In this document: positions 44,779 to 45,556 of the stretch, piece after piece
Layout of the letters: every line of letters starts with the position of its first letter
Position numbering within the stretch: the first letter of the stretch is position 1
Assembly (NCBI GenBank): GCA_021372355.1
Contig: JAJFUQ010000153.1
Coordinates: forward strand, 1 to 45,556
From: Nocardiaceae bacterium
GTDB taxonomy: Bacteria; Actinomycetota; Actinomycetes; Mycobacteriales; Mycobacteriaceae
Direction: 5' to 3'
DNA: 45,556 nt
Position numbers and translations under genes: made by a program
The notes under the pieces: generated by a model
What the model was told of the DNA's origin: nothing
Seen by the model: the letters and a program-made list of their open reading frames with translations, nothing else
Database searches by the model: none

Positions 44779-44812
44779 TTGATCTCACTATTTGAGACGT
44801 TAGTATCGCCCT
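44779..44812 (+). promoter_or_regulatory. leuC / IclR divergent promoter with operator
   Basis: For the IclR gene: TTGATC (44779-44784), 16-bp spacer, TAGTAT (44801-44806), then six bases and ATG, fitting a leaderless transcript. The inverted repeat TCTCA-n5-TGAGA (44783-44797) lies between -35 and -10 and immediately upstream of leuC, an ideal place for the IclR regulator to control both genes. Regulator binding is inferred. Confidence 0.6.
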
Positions 44813-45514
44813 ATGGGACATATTAGCGGCATCGGCGTGCTCGACAAAGCAGTGCTGGTTCTGCGCGCAGTTGCCGAGGAGCCGTGCGGGCTCGGCGAAC
44901 TGTGTGCCCGGACCGGACTGCCCCGGGCCACCGCGCACCGACTCGCCGTCGGCCTCGAGGCGCATCGCCTGCTCACGCGCGATTCGACCGGCGTCTGGCG
45001 TCCCGGCCCAGCTCTGACCGAACTCGCCGCGACCGCAGCGGATTCTCTCGCCGAAGCCGCAAGTTCCATCCTCCCTCGGCTGCGCGAACTCACCGGCGAG
45101 AGCGTGCAACTGTATCGCCGCGAGGGCGCTGCCCGTGTGTGTATCGCGGCAGCTGAGGCACCTTTCGGCCTGCGCGACACCGTTCCGGTCGGCGCGCGGC
45201 TGCCGATGAACGCCGGGTCCGGCGCGAAGGTGCTCTTGGCCTGGGCCGACCCGACAACTCAAGCCGCGCTTCTGCCCGACGCTTCGTTCGGCGAACGCGC
45301 CCTGGCCGAGGTCCGTAAACGTGGATGGGCGCAGAGCGCCGGCGAGCGCGAGATCGGGGTGGCGTCGGTATCCGTGCCCGTGCGCGATGCCTCCGGAGCC
45401 GTCGTCGCGGCAATCTCCGTGAGCGGTCCAACGGACCGCATCGGCCGGAGGCCGGCGGTCCGTTGGGCCGCGGACCTGCTCTCCGCCTCAGAGGCGTTGA
45501 CGAAGCGGCTCTAG
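44813..45514 (+). CDS. IclR-family regulator of leucine genes (LtbR/NdgR-like)
   Basis: A 233-residue IclR protein: N-terminal winged helix (1-60, with LGELCARTGLPRATAHRLAVGLE) and a C-terminal effector domain (ESVQLYRREG, GARLPMNAGSGAKVLLAW, VASVSVPVRDASGAVVAAISVSGPT). Divergent placement next to leuCD matches LtbR of Corynebacterium, NdgR of Streptomyces and Rv2989, which control leucine genes. The 42 bp beyond it hold no recognisable gene. Confidence 0.9.
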   Translation: MGHISGIGVLDKAVLVLRAVAEEPCGLGELCARTGLPRATAHRLAVGLEAHRLLTRDSTGVWRPGPALTELAATAADSLAEAASSILPRLRELTGESVQLYRREGAARVCIAAAEAPFGLRDTVPVGARLPMNAGSGAKVLLAWADPTTQAALLPDASFGERALAEVRKRGWAQSAGEREIGVASVSVPVRDASGAVVAAISVSGPTDRIGRRPAVRWAADLLSASEALTKRL

Positions 45515-45556
45515 TTCTCCAACGAACGTCGTGACTCTCCATGACGCCGTAGCCGT

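Noticed and set aside
43191..44795. Plus-strand frame opposite leuC
   Set aside because: Shadow frame; leuC and its cluster ligands are unambiguous.
45515..45556. Possible gene or tRNA at the right edge
   Set aside because: Only 42 bases remain and no cloverleaf or start signal is visible.

Overview
This 45.6-kb window is a high-GC actinobacterial chromosome segment. Gene content and order match the Mycobacterium tuberculosis stretch from amt/ftsY (about Rv2920c) to the IclR gene (about Rv2989), so the host is most likely a member of the Mycobacteriales. Family markers that support this are SepIVA, the two-domain MutT1, the F420 enzyme FbiD/CofC and an HU protein with a Lys/Ala tail. The large lipid-synthesis block that separates sepIVA from coaD in M. 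tuberculosis is absent, and several small accessory sets are inserted instead. I cannot name the genus safely; Rhodococcus/Gordonia-like relatives are plausible.

Layout. 1-9.6 kb is a minus-strand operon read osmC, acyP, a three-gene membrane/ATP-grasp cassette (DUF1190-like, glutathionylspermidine-synthase-like, DUF350), smc, ftsY, an unknown gene, then amt. The amt gene is broken: its first third runs in frame into a piece resembling the DNA polymerase III alpha subunit at the window edge. 9.7-15.9 kb is accessory: a membrane-anchored alpha/beta hydrolase with a repeated tail, a PHP-domain protein, a MITE-like repeat, a DHFR/RibD-like reductase, a DyP peroxidase and an orphan sensor kinase. 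The kinase lies between two copies of the 3' end of mutM. 15.9-24 kb is core: mutM, rnc, rpmF, yceD, sepIVA, coaD, a small coiled-coil ORF, rsmD and pyc. 24-28.4 kb holds a cold-shock-domain protein, recG and a FakA/DAK-type gene split by one in-frame stop. 28.5-33 kb is a plus-strand accessory set (FAD-linked fatty-alcohol-oxidase-like enzyme, flavin monooxygenase, epoxide-hydrolase-like enzyme); the first two genes carry the same 21-bp upstream motif. 33-45.5 kb returns to core: rpmB, a GNAT gene, ung, thiL, DUF3515, ddl, gpsA, cofC, ppk, mutT1, hupB, leuD, leuC and the divergent IclR regulator.

How the genes work together. The core genes serve membrane targeting (ftsY), chromosome structure (smc, hupB), DNA repair (mutM, ung, recG, mutT1), ribosome and RNA maturation (rnc, rpmF, rpmB, rsmD), cofactor supply (coaD, thiL, cofC), wall and lipid precursors (ddl, gpsA), anaplerosis (pyc), polyphosphate (ppk) and leucine synthesis (leuCD with its IclR regulator).

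Most notable signals: the 100-bp perfect mutM-end duplication around the sensor kinase, which fits integration or single-crossover recombination at the mutM 3' end; the AmtB-DnaE chimeric frame; the nonsense-split DAK gene; the DUF350/GspS/DUF1190 cassette embedded in the smc operon; and two families of short intergenic inverted-repeat elements. No tRNA, rRNA, CRISPR array, transposase or integrase was seen.
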